Program-made: the position numbers and the translations under genes
Notes under the pieces: generated by a model
The model's input: the letters and a program-made list of their open reading frames with translations, nothing else
What the model was told of the DNA's origin: nothing
The model's database searches: none
Shown: positions 35,937 through 45,281 of the stretch, piece after piece
Layout: the number at the start of each line of letters is the position of its first letter
Numbering within the stretch: position 1 is the stretch's first letter
NCBI GenBank assembly: GCA_902706205.1
Contig: CACSKA010000002.1
Location: 434,001 to 498,000, forward strand
Length of the DNA stretch: 64,000 nucleotides
From: Chryseobacterium sp. 18061
GTDB taxonomy: Bacteria; Pseudomonadota; Gammaproteobacteria; Enterobacterales; Enterobacteriaceae
Reading direction: 5' to 3'

Positions 35937-36246
35937 CCTGCATCTCCTTTAACCGTTTCATCGCCAGCGACAGTTCCGCTACAGGTGTTTTTTGCGTCTT
36001 TTTCACAAACACGCGCAGCAGCCAGATAGTTCTGCCATGGCGATACACATAAATTCCACGGATGTGAAAAAAGCCCACCGTACGGATCTCAAACAGGCCG
36101 TTACCCAAAGGCTTAGTATCCGGCTCTCGCAGCGCCGTTGGATTCTGACGTAGCTTGTCCAGTTGGCGTATTATTTTGCCCTGTACACTGGGCGGCAACG
36201 CAACAAGTTCATCACGAACTGCACCGTGCATATCTAATATGAACAT
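35917..36246 (-). CDS. RelE/HigB-superfamily toxin (phage Gp49-like)
   Basis: Protein of 109 residues from ATG 36246 (an in-frame ATG at 36291 has no ribosome site). Pattern VRDELVALPPSVQGKIIRQLDKLRQNP...KPLGNGLFEIRTVGFFHIRGIYVYRHGRTIWLLRVFVKKTQKTP is that of Gp49-like/HigB mRNA interferases. Likely cleaves mRNA at the ribosome when antitoxin is lost. Next to nfsB, in chromosomal rather than obvious prophage context. Confidence 0.85.
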   Translation of the reverse strand: MFILDMHGAVRDELVALPPSVQGKIIRQLDKLRQNPTALREPDTKPLGNGLFEIRTVGFFHIRGIYVYRHGRTIWLLRVFVKKTQKTPVAELSLAMKRLKEMQDEQENH

Positions 36247-36426
36247 CCTGTTCTTTCTCCCGAAGAGATTAGCATATAAGGCAAATTGCATTAAAGGCTA
36301 AATGCAGCCCCGTGCCCGAAACGTAGCGTATCGGACAAACGAAGTCACAACGGGTGAACAGAACGTGAAACACGCTCGAGAAAAAACGTTTACACGGGGG
36401 TTTCTGGGGAAATTACTTTGTAAGTC

Positions 36427-36468
36427 GAACGTCACCGGATGCAGCGGGCCTGTTTGCGGGTGACGTTC
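36427..36468 (+). terminator. Strong stem-loop with T-rich tail, no obvious upstream plus-strand gene
   Basis: GAACGTCACC (36427-36436) and GGTGACGTTC (36459-36468) are perfect 10-bp complements, followed by ATCTTTTTCTTT on the plus strand. Both neighbouring genes are on the minus strand, so it would end an unrecognised plus-strand transcript, or serve the minus strand only as a hairpin. Confidence 0.55.
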
Positions 36469-36504
36469 ATCTTTTTCTTTAGATTGTCATCGGGTTATTG
36501 CGAC

Positions 36505-37374
36505 TCAGCCCTGCTGTGCAAACCACGCCAGCGCCCGCTCGCCTTCTTCGTCTACCGGTAAATAGACCAGCAGACGCGAACCGTTGCGCGGCGCGGAATA
36601 CCAGTACATCTGTTGCAGGCTAAACGCACCGAGTTCAGGGTGGTTAAATCGTTTGAGTTGATTCTCGACGCCGCGCACTTCGTAGCGCTGGTGCCACAGG
36701 GCTTCGAATTCCGCCGAGGCTGCGAAGAACCGCGCCAGCTTGTTTTCCCACTCCGCCTCCCCACGATGTTCAACCATTGCAGCACGAAAATAGGACACAA
36801 ACATCGGCAGCACATCCGGGTTCGCCAGGCGACTGCGCCAGTGGTCATTGGTGAGATAAAGATAGATGCAGTTGCGATCTTCCTCCGGTATCGTCGCGAA
36901 ATCGACCCCCATCATGCGGCAAAAGCTGTCGTTCCACGCCACGATATCAAAACCGGGTGTCTGGATGCTGGCAGGCTGTGGCATCAGGCTGTCGAGCATT
37001 CGGCGTGTACCGGGGCTGATACCTTCACATTTCGGCACCTGTAACGATTCCAGCGGAGCCAGCCCGGCCAGTACAAACAGATGGCGCGTTTCCAGCGCGC
37101 TGCACTGCAACGCCTGCGCCACCGCCTGTATCACAACCACTGACGGATTCACTTCCCTGCCCTGCTCCAGCCACGTGTACCAGGTCACGCCGACGTCTGC
37201 CAGCATCGCCACTTCTTCCCGTCGCAGACCCGGCGTGCGCCGTCTTCCACTGCGGGGCAATCCGAGCCGCTGTGGATCCAGACTTTCTCGCCGTGAACGT
37301 AAGAATGCGCCGAGCTGTTTACGGTTGTCGTCATAGCGCGTGGTAACGCGTTCAGGCTGTGTAATAAGTGACAT
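36505..37374 (-). CDS. XRE-family regulator with MmyB-like ligand domain
   Basis: Protein of 289 residues. N-terminal HTH with the MmyB family signature RRTPGLRREEVAMLADVGVT then WYTWLEQGR. The C-terminal MmyB-like domain (FDIVAWNDSFCRMMGVDF, MFVSYFRAAMVEH) is PAS-like and binds small molecules in relatives. Divergent from the MFS gene with a shared 108-bp gap containing a palindrome, so it probably regulates that exporter. Confidence 0.88.
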   Translation of the reverse strand: MSLITQPERVTTRYDDNRKQLGAFLRSRRESLDPQRLGLPRSGRRRTPGLRREEVAMLADVGVTWYTWLEQGREVNPSVVVIQAVAQALQCSALETRHLFVLAGLAPLESLQVPKCEGISPGTRRMLDSLMPQPASIQTPGFDIVAWNDSFCRMMGVDFATIPEEDRNCIYLYLTNDHWRSRLANPDVLPMFVSYFRAAMVEHRGEAEWENKLARFFAASAEFEALWHQRYEVRGVENQLKRFNHPELGAFSLQQMYWYSAPRNGSRLLVYLPVDEEGERALAWFAQQG

Positions 37375-37399
37375 GTCACCTCCAGCAGGGTAGTGCCAA

Positions 37400-37423
37400 T
37401 ACCAGTATAAGTAAGAACTGGTA
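37400..37423. promoter_or_regulatory. Candidate operator between XRE regulator and MFS exporter genes
   Basis: TACCAGT (37400-37406) and ACTGGTA (37417-37423) form a 7-bp inverted repeat with a 10-bp spacer, 26 bp from the regulator start and 59 bp from the transporter start. Confidence 0.55.
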
Positions 37424-37482
37424 CCCGTTTATTTATTCAGCGATGCTACGTCCGATCCCTGAATGACGCAATGGAGAATCCC

Positions 37483-38901
37483 ATGAAAACGTCTGCTGTT
37501 TCACCCGGTCGCGCCGGTCTGCTGTTGCTCTTAACCGGGCAGATGTTACCGCTGATTGATACGTCCATCACCAACGTGGCGCTGGATTCCATCACCCACT
37601 CGCTGCACACCAGCCCGACTCAGCTAGAGCTGATTGTGGCGCTGTATGGCGTGGCCTTCGCCGTGTGCCTGGCGATGGGCAGCAAGCTTGGCGATAACTA
37701 CGGTCGTCGACGTCTGTTTATGTGGGGCGTGGCGCTGTTTGGCCTGGCCTCCCTGCTGTGCGGCATGGCGAACTCGATTCATTCGCTGTTGGCGGCTCGC
37801 GTGTTGCAGGGCGCGGGGGCGGCGCTGATCGTGCCGCAAATCCTCGCCACCCTGCACGTCACACTGAAAGGCTCCGCCCATGCCAGGGCGATTAGCCTGT
37901 ACGGCGGCATCGGCGGAATTGCGTTTATCGTCGGGCAAATGGGTGGCGGCTGGCTGGTGTCGGCGGATTTCGCCGGGCTGGGCTGGCGTAACGCCTTCTT
38001 CATTAATGTACCGATTTGCCTGCTGGTACTGGCTTTTAGTTATCGTTATGTGCCCGAAACCCGCAGCGAAATGCCGTCGGGCATCGACTGGCCTGGCACG
38101 CTGTATCTGGCGGCGATCCTTTGCTGCCTGCTGTTCCCGATGGCGCTCGGCATGGAGCTGCATTGGCCGTGGGCGCTGAAGCTGATGCTGCTGGCGCTGG
38201 TGCCATTGGTCTGGCTGATGCGCGCCAGCGCACGGGAAAAAGAGCAGCGCGGGCAAACACCTCTCCTGCCGCCACGGCTGTTGAAACTGCCGAGCATCCG
38301 CTTTGGCGTGCTTATCGCCCTGCTGTTCTTCAGCGCCTGGTCCGGCTTTATGTTTTGTATGGCGCTGACCATGCAGTCGGGTCTTGGCATGGCGCCGTGG
38401 CAGTCGGGGAACAGCTTTATCGCGCTCGGTATCGCCTATTTTATTTCTGCGCTGTACGCCCCGAAACTGATTGCTCGCTACAGCATGGGACGCATTCTGC
38501 TCACCGGACTGACGGTGCAAATTAGCGGCCTGCTGTTGCTGATGTTTACCTTCTGGTATTTCGGTATGCACACCCACGCGCTAACGCTGGCCCCGGCTAC
38601 TGCGCTGGTCGGCTACGGTCAGGCGTTGATTGTGAATAGCTTTTACCGGATTGGGATGCGTGATATTGACGCCCGCGATGCGGGAGCCGGCAGCGCCATT
38701 CTCAGCACGTTGCAGCAGTCGACGCTGGGACTCGGGCCCGCGGTATTAGGCAGCGTGTTTCTGGCACTGGCGTCACAGGGCGATTACACCGCCGCCATTG
38801 TCGGTTTCCTGGCGCTGGAAGTGGTGATGATGCTGGTCCTCGCCGCGCTGGTGCTGAGCTACCGTCGTCATTTAAATCGCAGCCCGCTGCCGTCAATATA
38901 A
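37483..38901 (+). CDS. MFS transporter, DHA2-type (14 helices)
   Basis: Inner-membrane drug/proton antiporter-like protein of 472 residues. Motif D1-like MLPLIDTSITNVALDSI in helix 1, motif A in GSKLGDNYGRRR and motif C-like GGIAFIVGQMGGGWL; about 14 hydrophobic segments. ATG at 37483 has GGAG six bases upstream; the ATG at 37471 lies on that ribosome site. Substrate unknown; probably controlled by the divergent XRE/MmyB regulator. Confidence 0.88.
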   Translation: MKTSAVSPGRAGLLLLLTGQMLPLIDTSITNVALDSITHSLHTSPTQLELIVALYGVAFAVCLAMGSKLGDNYGRRRLFMWGVALFGLASLLCGMANSIHSLLAARVLQGAGAALIVPQILATLHVTLKGSAHARAISLYGGIGGIAFIVGQMGGGWLVSADFAGLGWRNAFFINVPICLLVLAFSYRYVPETRSEMPSGIDWPGTLYLAAILCCLLFPMALGMELHWPWALKLMLLALVPLVWLMRASAREKEQRGQTPLLPPRLLKLPSIRFGVLIALLFFSAWSGFMFCMALTMQSGLGMAPWQSGNSFIALGIAYFISALYAPKLIARYSMGRILLTGLTVQISGLLLLMFTFWYFGMHTHALTLAPATALVGYGQALIVNSFYRIGMRDIDARDAGAGSAILSTLQQSTLGLGPAVLGSVFLALASQGDYTAAIVGFLALEVVMMLVLAALVLSYRRHLNRSPLPSI

Positions 38902-38960
38902 TCCCGGCTGATTTGCATCTCTTTCTGTCAGCGGTCATTATGCCTTTTCAGATGCCCTTA

Positions 38961-38998
38961 ATAATTCGAGTTGCAGGTGCGTTTGCGGCGTGAAGGAT
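38961..38998. repeat. Fragment of a TTCGAGTTGCAGG-type intergenic repeat
   Basis: ATTCGAGTTGCAGGTGCG and the following GC-rich stretch resemble a short sequence that recurs between genes in several enterobacteria. Single copy here and degenerate; the assignment rests on recall only. Confidence 0.25.
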
Positions 38999-39024
38999 GA
39001 AGGGCAGAATAAAAAGGAGATGTT

Positions 39025-40266
39025 ATGCAGGAAATTATATTAGCCCTCAAACAGTGGGGCCTTGAGATAAACCACACCACATCGCTGATTATTGTGTTCG
39101 CCATTATTATTCTGACGGCAATAATCCTCCACGTTATATTGCACCGTATCGTTCTGCGCGCCTTTGAAAAACGCGCTCAGGCCAGCCAGCACTTCTGGCT
39201 GCAAATTATCACCCAGAATAAACTGTTTCACCGGGTGGCATTTACCCTGCAAGGGATCGTAGTCCAGGTTCAGGCCGCGCTATGGCTGCAAAAAGGCAGC
39301 GACGCTTCCAGCATTCTGATTAACTGCGCCCAGCTGTGGGTGATGTTGTATACGCTGCTGGCCTTTTTCTCGCTGCTCGACGTGTTGCTGAATCTGTCGC
39401 AGAAATTCACCTTTTCCTCACAGCTGCCGCTGAAGGGCATTTTCCAGGGCGTCAAACTGGTCAGCGCCATTCTGGTCGGTATTCTGATTATTTCGCTGCT
39501 GCTGGGGCAGTCGCCAGCCATCCTGATCAGTGGTCTGGGCGCCATGGCCGCGGTATTAATGCTGGTGTTTAAAGACCCGATCCTCGGATTGGTGGCCGGC
39601 ATTCAGCTTTCTGCCAACGATATGTTACGCCTCGGCGACTGGCTGGAAATGCCAAAATACGGCGCGGACGGCGCGGTGACCGATATCGGCCTGACCACCG
39701 TTAAAGTGCAGAACTGGGATAACACCATCACCACCATTCCGACCTGGTCGCTGGTGTCTGATTCGTTTAAAAACTGGAGCGGAATGTCAGCGTCCGGTGG
39801 GCGTCGAATTAAGCGCAGCATTAATCTCGACACCACCAGCATTCATTTTCTGGATGAGCAGGAACAGCAGCGCCTGATTCAGGCCAAGCTGCTGAAGCCG
39901 TATATGGATAGCCGTCACCAGGAAATTAGCCAGTGGAATGAACAGCAAGGTGGCGATGAGTCGATTCTCAATCGACGTAAAATGACCAACATCGGCACTT
40001 TCCGTGTGTACCTGAATGAATACCTGCGTAATCACCCAAGAATACGTAAAGATATGACGCTAATGGTGCGCCAGTTAGCGCCAGACGCCAACGGGTTGCC
40101 GCTTGAAATATATGCGTTTACCAACACGGTTGTATGGGCAGAATATGAAGGGATTCAGGCCGATATATTCGACCATATTTTTGCAGTAGTGGAAGAATTT
40201 GGTTTGCGCATTCATCAGGCACCTACCGGAAATGATATTCGCGCACTTTCCGCCGCGCGCGTTTAA
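39025..40266 (+). CDS. ybdG: Miniconductance mechanosensitive channel YbdG (MscM)
   Basis: MscS-family inner-membrane protein of 413 residues (E. coli YbdG 415). Helices at the N-terminus, a pore helix region ([24 protein letters not shown]), the beta domain ([36 protein letters not shown]) and a cytoplasmic C-terminal domain. Provides small-conductance osmotic gating. AAAGGAG ribosome site. Separated from convergent pheP by a BIME. Confidence 0.95.
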   Translation: MQEIILALKQWGLEINHTTSLIIVFAIIILTAIILHVILHRIVLRAFEKRAQASQHFWLQIITQNKLFHRVAFTLQGIVVQVQAALWLQKGSDASSILINCAQLWVMLYTLLAFFSLLDVLLNLSQKFTFSSQLPLKGIFQGVKLVSAILVGILIISLLLGQSPAILISGLGAMAAVLMLVFKDPILGLVAGIQLSANDMLRLGDWLEMPKYGADGAVTDIGLTTVKVQNWDNTITTIPTWSLVSDSFKNWSGMSASGGRRIKRSINLDTTSIHFLDEQEQQRLIQAKLLKPYMDSRHQEISQWNEQQGGDESILNRRKMTNIGTFRVYLNEYLRNHPRIRKDMTLMVRQLAPDANGLPLEIYAFTNTVVWAEYEGIQADIFDHIFAVVEEFGLRIHQAPTGNDIRALSAARV

Positions 40267-40274
40267 GTCTCATG

Positions 40275-40348
40275 TGCCCGGCGGCGCGTTGCTTGCACAG
40301 GCCTACGGCGTCAACGTAGGTCCGTTCAAGCGTCAGCGCCGCCGGGCA
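40275..40348. repeat. BIME (paired REP) between ybdG and pheP
   Basis: TGCCCGGCGGCGC (40275-40287) and GCGCCGCCGGGCA (40336-40348) are a perfect 13-bp inverted pair. Inside lies CCTACG...CGTAGG around 40302-40320. Typical bacterial interspersed mosaic element between convergent genes. Confidence 0.9.
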
Positions 40349-40353
40349 ATCAA

Positions 40354-41745
40354 TCAGGCACGTTTTCTCAACGTTTTAAACGCTACAAACAGGAACACCA
40401 CCCACACCGGCAGCAAAATGGCCGACAGACGCATACTTTCCATCGTAAGCATCAGGCCGAGGATCATCAGCAAAAACGCGATGCAGATGTAGTTGCTGGC
40501 CGGAGCCCACAGTGCACGGAATTTTGGCACGCGCCCAATTCGACGCTGGGCGGCACGGAATTTCAGGTGCGCCAGGCAAATCATCACCCAGTTCAGCAGG
40601 AGCGTCGCCACCACCAGCGCCATCAGCAGGCCGAACGCTTTGTGCGGCAGGACATAATTCACCAGCACCACCAGCGAGGTGATCGCCCCGGACAGCAACA
40701 GCGAATTAACCGGCACGCCGCGACGATTTACACGGGTGAGAAACTTCGGCGCGTTGCCCTGCACTGACAGGCCAAACAGCATTCGGCTATTGGAATAAAC
40801 GCCGCTGTTATAGACCGATAACGATGCCACCAGAATGACGAAATTCAGCGCTGAGGCCACGATATTGCTGTCGAGATTATGGAAAATCATCACGAACGGG
40901 CTGCTGTCGGAAGTAACCTTCACCCACGGATACAGCGCCAGAAGCACCACCAGCGAACCGATATAGAACAGCAGAATGCGGTACACCACCTGATTCACCG
41001 CTTTCGGAATGGAGGTTTCCGGGTCGCGCGCTTCAGCGGCGGTAATGCCAATCAGTTCAAGGCCGCCAAAGGAGAACATAATCACCGCCAGCGATAGCAC
41101 CAGGCCATGCCAGCCGGTGGCAAAGAAACCACCGTGTTGCCATAGGTTGTCGAAGCTCGCATGTTCGCCGCCGTGACCGGTAAACAGCATCCATAACCCG
41201 AAACCAATCATGGCGAGAATGGCGAACACTTTAATCAGCGCGAACCAGAACTCCGTTTCGCCATACAGGCGCACGTTCACCATATTCACGGCGTTGATAA
41301 TAATAAAGAACGTAGCGGCCCAGATCCACGTAGGCACTTCGGGTAGCCAGTGCTGCATGTAAATTCCGGCGGCGGTCAGTTCTGCCATGCCGACCAGCAC
41401 GAACATCACCCAGTAATTCCAGCCGGAGAGGAAACCTGCGAACGGTCCCCAGTATTTATACGCAAAGTGGGCAAAGGAGCCTGAAACCGGTTCTTCGACG
41501 ACCATTTCGCCGAGCTGGCGCATGATCAGAAAAGCAATGATCCCGGCGATGGCGTAGCCAAGTATGACGGCAGGGCCAGCCATTTGAATGGCGGGGCCGA
41601 TGCCGAGAAACAGACCGGTGCCGATAGCACCGCCGAGGGCGATTAACTGAATATGGCGGTTTTGCAGGCCGCGGTGAAGCGTCGGTTGAGTTTCCGACGC
41701 AGCATCCGTTGGCAATTGGTCGGATGCCGATGACGCGTTTTTCAC
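40354..41745 (-). CDS. pheP: Phenylalanine-specific permease PheP
   Basis: Amino-acid/polyamine permease of 463 residues with 12 predicted helices (E. coli PheP 458). The N-terminal RGLQNRHIQLIALGGAIGTGLFLG is the family signature; the protein shares the whole-length pattern of PheP and the gene position next to ybdG. GTG start (MKNASS) with AGGGGA upstream. Inner membrane, proton-driven import of phenylalanine. Confidence 0.94.
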   Translation of the reverse strand: MKNASSASDQLPTDAASETQPTLHRGLQNRHIQLIALGGAIGTGLFLGIGPAIQMAGPAVILGYAIAGIIAFLIMRQLGEMVVEEPVSGSFAHFAYKYWGPFAGFLSGWNYWVMFVLVGMAELTAAGIYMQHWLPEVPTWIWAATFFIIINAVNMVNVRLYGETEFWFALIKVFAILAMIGFGLWMLFTGHGGEHASFDNLWQHGGFFATGWHGLVLSLAVIMFSFGGLELIGITAAEARDPETSIPKAVNQVVYRILLFYIGSLVVLLALYPWVKVTSDSSPFVMIFHNLDSNIVASALNFVILVASLSVYNSGVYSNSRMLFGLSVQGNAPKFLTRVNRRGVPVNSLLLSGAITSLVVLVNYVLPHKAFGLLMALVVATLLLNWVMICLAHLKFRAAQRRIGRVPKFRALWAPASNYICIAFLLMILGLMLTMESMRLSAILLPVWVVFLFVAFKTLRKRA

Positions 41746-41850
41746 GTCTTTCCCCTGTAGCGTTTTTTAGAAGGGGCACCTTTTAACACTTCGACAGACG
41801 TGTCGCAAGTTTCGTTCCGGCGCGTTACCCCGCCGGAACGAGGGTCACAC

Positions 41851-44046
41851 TTAGAAATCGTAGCTCATGGACACTTTCACCGTGCGCGGTTCGCCCTGGA
41901 AAATGTACGTGCCGTAGCTCTCCACTCCGGACCAGTATTTCTCATTGGTCACGTTATCTACGCCGACGCGCCAGACCATGTCGTTCTGGTCTGCGTTGAC
42001 GCGCATACGATAACGCACGCCGAGATCAAGGGTGGTGTAACTGTCGAGTTTCTTGGTGTTGGCCGCATCCGCGTACTGCGAACCGGTGTGGTTCACTTTC
42101 GCCGTCGCCGTCAGGCCATCAACCGGTTTGATGTCATATTCTGCACCGACCACCGCGTAGAAGCGCGATACACCAATCGCATCGTGACCGTCGTTGGTGC
42201 CGTTGGCGGTTTTGGTCATCTCAGGATCAAGCCAGGTGGTACTGCCATTCAGACGCAGGCCGAGAACCGGCTCGCCAAATACATTCAGCTCCAGGCCACG
42301 GTTACGCTGCTCGCCATCGAGGACGTATTTGTTGTCGCTGTTAAGCAACGCCGACGGCTTTTTGATTTCGAACAGCGCCAGTGAACCGCCCACGCGTGCG
42401 TAATCGATTTTAACGCCGACTTCGTTCTGCTTCGAATGCAGAATGCCCATGCTCTGGCCGTAGTTCGACGCGCCTTTCGGGGCATTGTCGCCCGGCTGCA
42501 ACGCTTCGGTGTGGTTGGCGTACAGCGAGACCTCTTTCCACGGTTTGTAGACGATGCCGTACGTCGGCGTCCAACGGCTTTCGGTGTAACGCGACGTCGT
42601 GTCTTCATGGCCGGTAGCATTGCTGTAGTTACGTACCACCACTTTCTGGTGACGCGCAGCGGCGGTGAACAGCACCTGATCGTCGAAGAAACCGAGGGTG
42701 TCGCTCAGCAACCAGCCTTGCGTACGGCTGCGCGCGGTGGTCAGTGGGTCATAATAGTTGCCACCGAAGTACGCATTATCCGGCTTCGCGACATCGCGGT
42801 TGTCATAGATGTTGGTGGTCGGATTGTTGGCCGACATCCGCCATGACGTCGCGTCAGTGCGAATCTGCGCCGAGTAGCCGACGTTTACTTTGTGAGAGAT
42901 TGGGCCGGTATCGAAATTACCGCGCAGGCCGCCCATACCGCTCCAGGCGTCGATGATGCGGTTGGTATCGAGACGACCGATGGTGGCGGCGCCGCTCTTA
43001 TCAATCAACTTCGGCGCGGAATAGGTGCCGATTTCATGGGAGTGCTGGCCACCGAATGCGGCGTAGGTCGTCCAGTTATTGGTCAGGTCGTATTCGGCTT
43101 TCGCCATACCGAATTCACTTTCGATATTGCTGTAACCCCATTTCTGGCTGTAGTTGTCGCCGTTGTCCGGCACATCAGGAATGAAGTCCACGCCGCTGAT
43201 GTTGATGCCCATCTCGCCGCCGTGGAAGGTTTTCTTCTGATAGCCAAAGTCGAGAGAGGTACGCAGGCGCTCGCCACGATAATCGAGACCAACGGAAGCC
43301 AGGGTGGTACGGCGTTTATCCGCGTCGATAGCGGTTTCCCCTTCCCTGTCGACGAGGTTCACGCGCACGCCAAACTGGTTGTCATCGCCAAAGCGACGGC
43401 CCAGATCCAGCGTACCGCCGACCTGAGAATCTGAGGTGTAATCGACGCCAACGCTGGCGGTTGGGGTGTCTTCCGCATGCTTTGGCTCAAGGTTGATCAT
43501 CCCGCCGACGCCGGAGCTCGACGCGCCGTTCAGCAGGCCGTTTGCACCTTTGAAGATTTCTACGCGCTCAAGCATCTGGGTGTCCATCACCTGGCGTGGA
43601 ACCACGCCCGACAAACCGCCCATGGTCATGTCCTCGCCGTCCAGTTCAAAGCCGCGGATTTTGTAGGTTTCGGCAAAGTTACCGTAGCCCTGAACCGGCT
43701 GCACGCTGGCGTCGTTGCTGACCACATCGGCGATGGTTTTGGCCTGCTGGTCTTTTACCAGTTTGGAGGTGTAGCCGATAACGTTGAACGGTACATCCAT
43801 CGCGTTTTGTTCGCCGAGCATCCCCATGCGCCCGCCGTGGGCGATTTGCCCGTCGAGGAATGCCGGAACCAGATCGTCACCGCCGGATTTGAAATCGCTT
43901 CCTTCGGTGGCCTGCACCACCATGGTTTCTTCGTTTTTTTTGCTGGTGTTACCTGAAGCGTCCGCCGCAAAGGCGGAGTGTGAAACTGCGCTGATGGCGA
44001 GCGCCAGCAGCGTTTTACGAAACGCAGTTGTGTTGGTGTTTTGCAT
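41851..44046 (-). CDS. TonB-dependent siderophore receptor
   Basis: Outer-membrane receptor of 731 residues with signal peptide (cut after SAFA), TonB box ETMVV at 40-44, plug domain (DVVSNDASVQPVQGYGNFAETYKIRG, VERVEIFKGANGLLNGASSSGVGGMINL-like region) and a barrel ending PRTVKVSMSYDF. Plug and barrel resemble ferrichrome/hydroxamate-type receptors (FcuA/FhuE/FpvA group) more than FepA. Ligand unknown. 58 bp after a YncE-like gene in the same orientation, with a hairpin in between; the Fur-box-like site lies upstream of that first gene. Confidence 0.88.
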   Translation of the reverse strand: MQNTNTTAFRKTLLALAISAVSHSAFAADASGNTSKKNEETMVVQATEGSDFKSGGDDLVPAFLDGQIAHGGRMGMLGEQNAMDVPFNVIGYTSKLVKDQQAKTIADVVSNDASVQPVQGYGNFAETYKIRGFELDGEDMTMGGLSGVVPRQVMDTQMLERVEIFKGANGLLNGASSSGVGGMINLEPKHAEDTPTASVGVDYTSDSQVGGTLDLGRRFGDDNQFGVRVNLVDREGETAIDADKRRTTLASVGLDYRGERLRTSLDFGYQKKTFHGGEMGINISGVDFIPDVPDNGDNYSQKWGYSNIESEFGMAKAEYDLTNNWTTYAAFGGQHSHEIGTYSAPKLIDKSGAATIGRLDTNRIIDAWSGMGGLRGNFDTGPISHKVNVGYSAQIRTDATSWRMSANNPTTNIYDNRDVAKPDNAYFGGNYYDPLTTARSRTQGWLLSDTLGFFDDQVLFTAAARHQKVVVRNYSNATGHEDTTSRYTESRWTPTYGIVYKPWKEVSLYANHTEALQPGDNAPKGASNYGQSMGILHSKQNEVGVKIDYARVGGSLALFEIKKPSALLNSDNKYVLDGEQRNRGLELNVFGEPVLGLRLNGSTTWLDPEMTKTANGTNDGHDAIGVSRFYAVVGAEYDIKPVDGLTATAKVNHTGSQYADAANTKKLDSYTTLDLGVRYRMRVNADQNDMVWRVGVDNVTNEKYWSGVESYGTYIFQGEPRTVKVSMSYDF

Positions 44047-44080
44047 AATTTTTATTAACGAGGCTTAAGTGAAACAAAAT

Positions 44081-44106
44081 GGCCCGTTGCCGGGCCGGTC
44101 TTTTTT
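44081..44106. terminator. Intercistronic hairpin between YncE-like and receptor genes
   Basis: GGCCCG TTGC CGGGCC (44081-44096), followed on the plus strand by GGTCTTTTTT; on the transcribed minus strand it is followed by ATTTTGTTT. Could attenuate transcription from the propeller gene into the receptor gene. Confidence 0.6.
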
Positions 44107-45178
44107 ATTTGTTCAGCGCAATGCGCACAACGCTGTCGGGCCCGGTGGTGGAGTGATCTTTGTTGAAGGCTTGCTTGACGGTGACGTACAGCGTCTGGCC
44201 ATCGGCGGAGAGCAGCAGGCTGTTCGGGTTCGGCTTCAAATCCCAGCTCTTTTTCACCACGTAGGTGGTGGCATCGAGGCTCAGCACTTTGCCGGACTCG
44301 CGCTGCGAGACGTAGATTTCATGGCGTTTCGGGTTGAACACCACGCCGAGCGAATCGCCGATATCCAGCGTCTTGATCACTTTGCCACTGTGAATATCCA
44401 GCACCAGTGTGGTTTTGGCTTCGGAGTTGTCGGTGACGAACAGGCGGCCGGTGGCGTTATCTTCGGCGATATTCAGCAGCAGCGCCGGTTTGTCGCCGAG
44501 CGGCTTCCAGCGCTGTTCGATGCGATTGTTACGCGGGTTGATCACCAGGATTTCGCCGCCGCCGTTGGCCGCATAAATGCGCCCGGTATTCGCGGAATAG
44601 TGCAGGCCGGTCATCCATTTACCGGTGTTTTTGATGCGGGTTTTCAGCTTCAGCGTTTTCGCATCAACCACCCAAACCACCGCCGGGTCGGCTACCGCGC
44701 CGATGTACAGCGTGTCGTTGTGCAGCAGGATCTGGCGCGCGCCGTACGGCAGGCCTTTTTCGTTACGCTCCGGGAACAGCAGACGGGCTTTCACCTTGCC
44801 GTCGGCGGTGTTCAGCGCGCTGATGCCGCCGTCGAGGGAGTTGCTGACGTAGACAGTTTGGCCGTCGTCAGAAATGGCCATGCCGAAGTTTTTCAAATCA
44901 GTGTGGCTGGCACCGACGGTTTTCAGCGTTTGTGGGTCGAGTTTGTATACCACCCCGCCCTGCACGTCTTTAAACCCTTCCGCGCTGGCAACATACAGCG
45001 CATCGCCTTTCGGGCTGAGCGCCATTTCGTACAGGCCGTCGGCCAGTTCGCGTTGAGTCAGATTTTCAGCGGCAGCCGGTGCTGTGGCCTTTGGCGTAGT
45101 TTGCGGGGCCGTTGTGCTCTGCGAAGCACACCCTGCCATCGCGAAAGCCAGCGCTATCGCGGTGAGTCGACGAATCAT
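44105..45178 (-). CDS. YncE-like beta-propeller lipoprotein
   Basis: Protein of 357 residues with YVTN-type seven-bladed propeller repeats (GVVYKLDPQTLKTVGASHTD, LFVTDNSEAKTTLVLDIHSGKVIKTLDIGD, EIYVSQRESGKVLSLDATT). E. coli YncE is a soluble iron-responsive periplasmic protein beside the receptor YncD; here the N-terminus (ALAFAMAGC, Cys17) suggests lipid anchoring. Paired with the receptor gene downstream, so a shared iron or substrate-capture role is inferred. Fur-box-like site just upstream. Confidence 0.85.
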   Translation of the reverse strand: MIRRLTAIALAFAMAGCASQSTTAPQTTPKATAPAAAENLTQRELADGLYEMALSPKGDALYVASAEGFKDVQGGVVYKLDPQTLKTVGASHTDLKNFGMAISDDGQTVYVSNSLDGGISALNTADGKVKARLLFPERNEKGLPYGARQILLHNDTLYIGAVADPAVVWVVDAKTLKLKTRIKNTGKWMTGLHYSANTGRIYAANGGGEILVINPRNNRIEQRWKPLGDKPALLLNIAEDNATGRLFVTDNSEAKTTLVLDIHSGKVIKTLDIGDSLGVVFNPKRHEIYVSQRESGKVLSLDATTYVVKKSWDLKPNPNSLLLSADGQTLYVTVKQAFNKDHSTTGPDSVVRIALNK

Positions 45179-45215
45179 AAAAAGTTCCCTGCAAAATATG
45201 AATAAAAAGGAAAAT

Positions 45216-45234
45216 GAGAACTATACGCATTATC
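45216..45234. promoter_or_regulatory. Fur-box-like site upstream of the YncE-like gene
   Basis: GAGAACTATACGCATTATC matches the Fur consensus at 14 of 19 positions, 38 bp before the start of the propeller gene; sequences on either side (AAAATGAG, TTCATT) extend the pattern. Suggests iron repression of propeller plus receptor. Confidence 0.65.
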
Positions 45235-45281
45235 TTCATTGTTTCAAGCATAAATCTGCAGGGGTTTTTAGGGCAAAAGAA

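Noticed and set aside
37624..38577. 317-codon minus-strand frame inside the MFS gene
   Set aside because: Gln/Arg/His-rich antisense of a membrane-protein gene; no ribosome site or family features.
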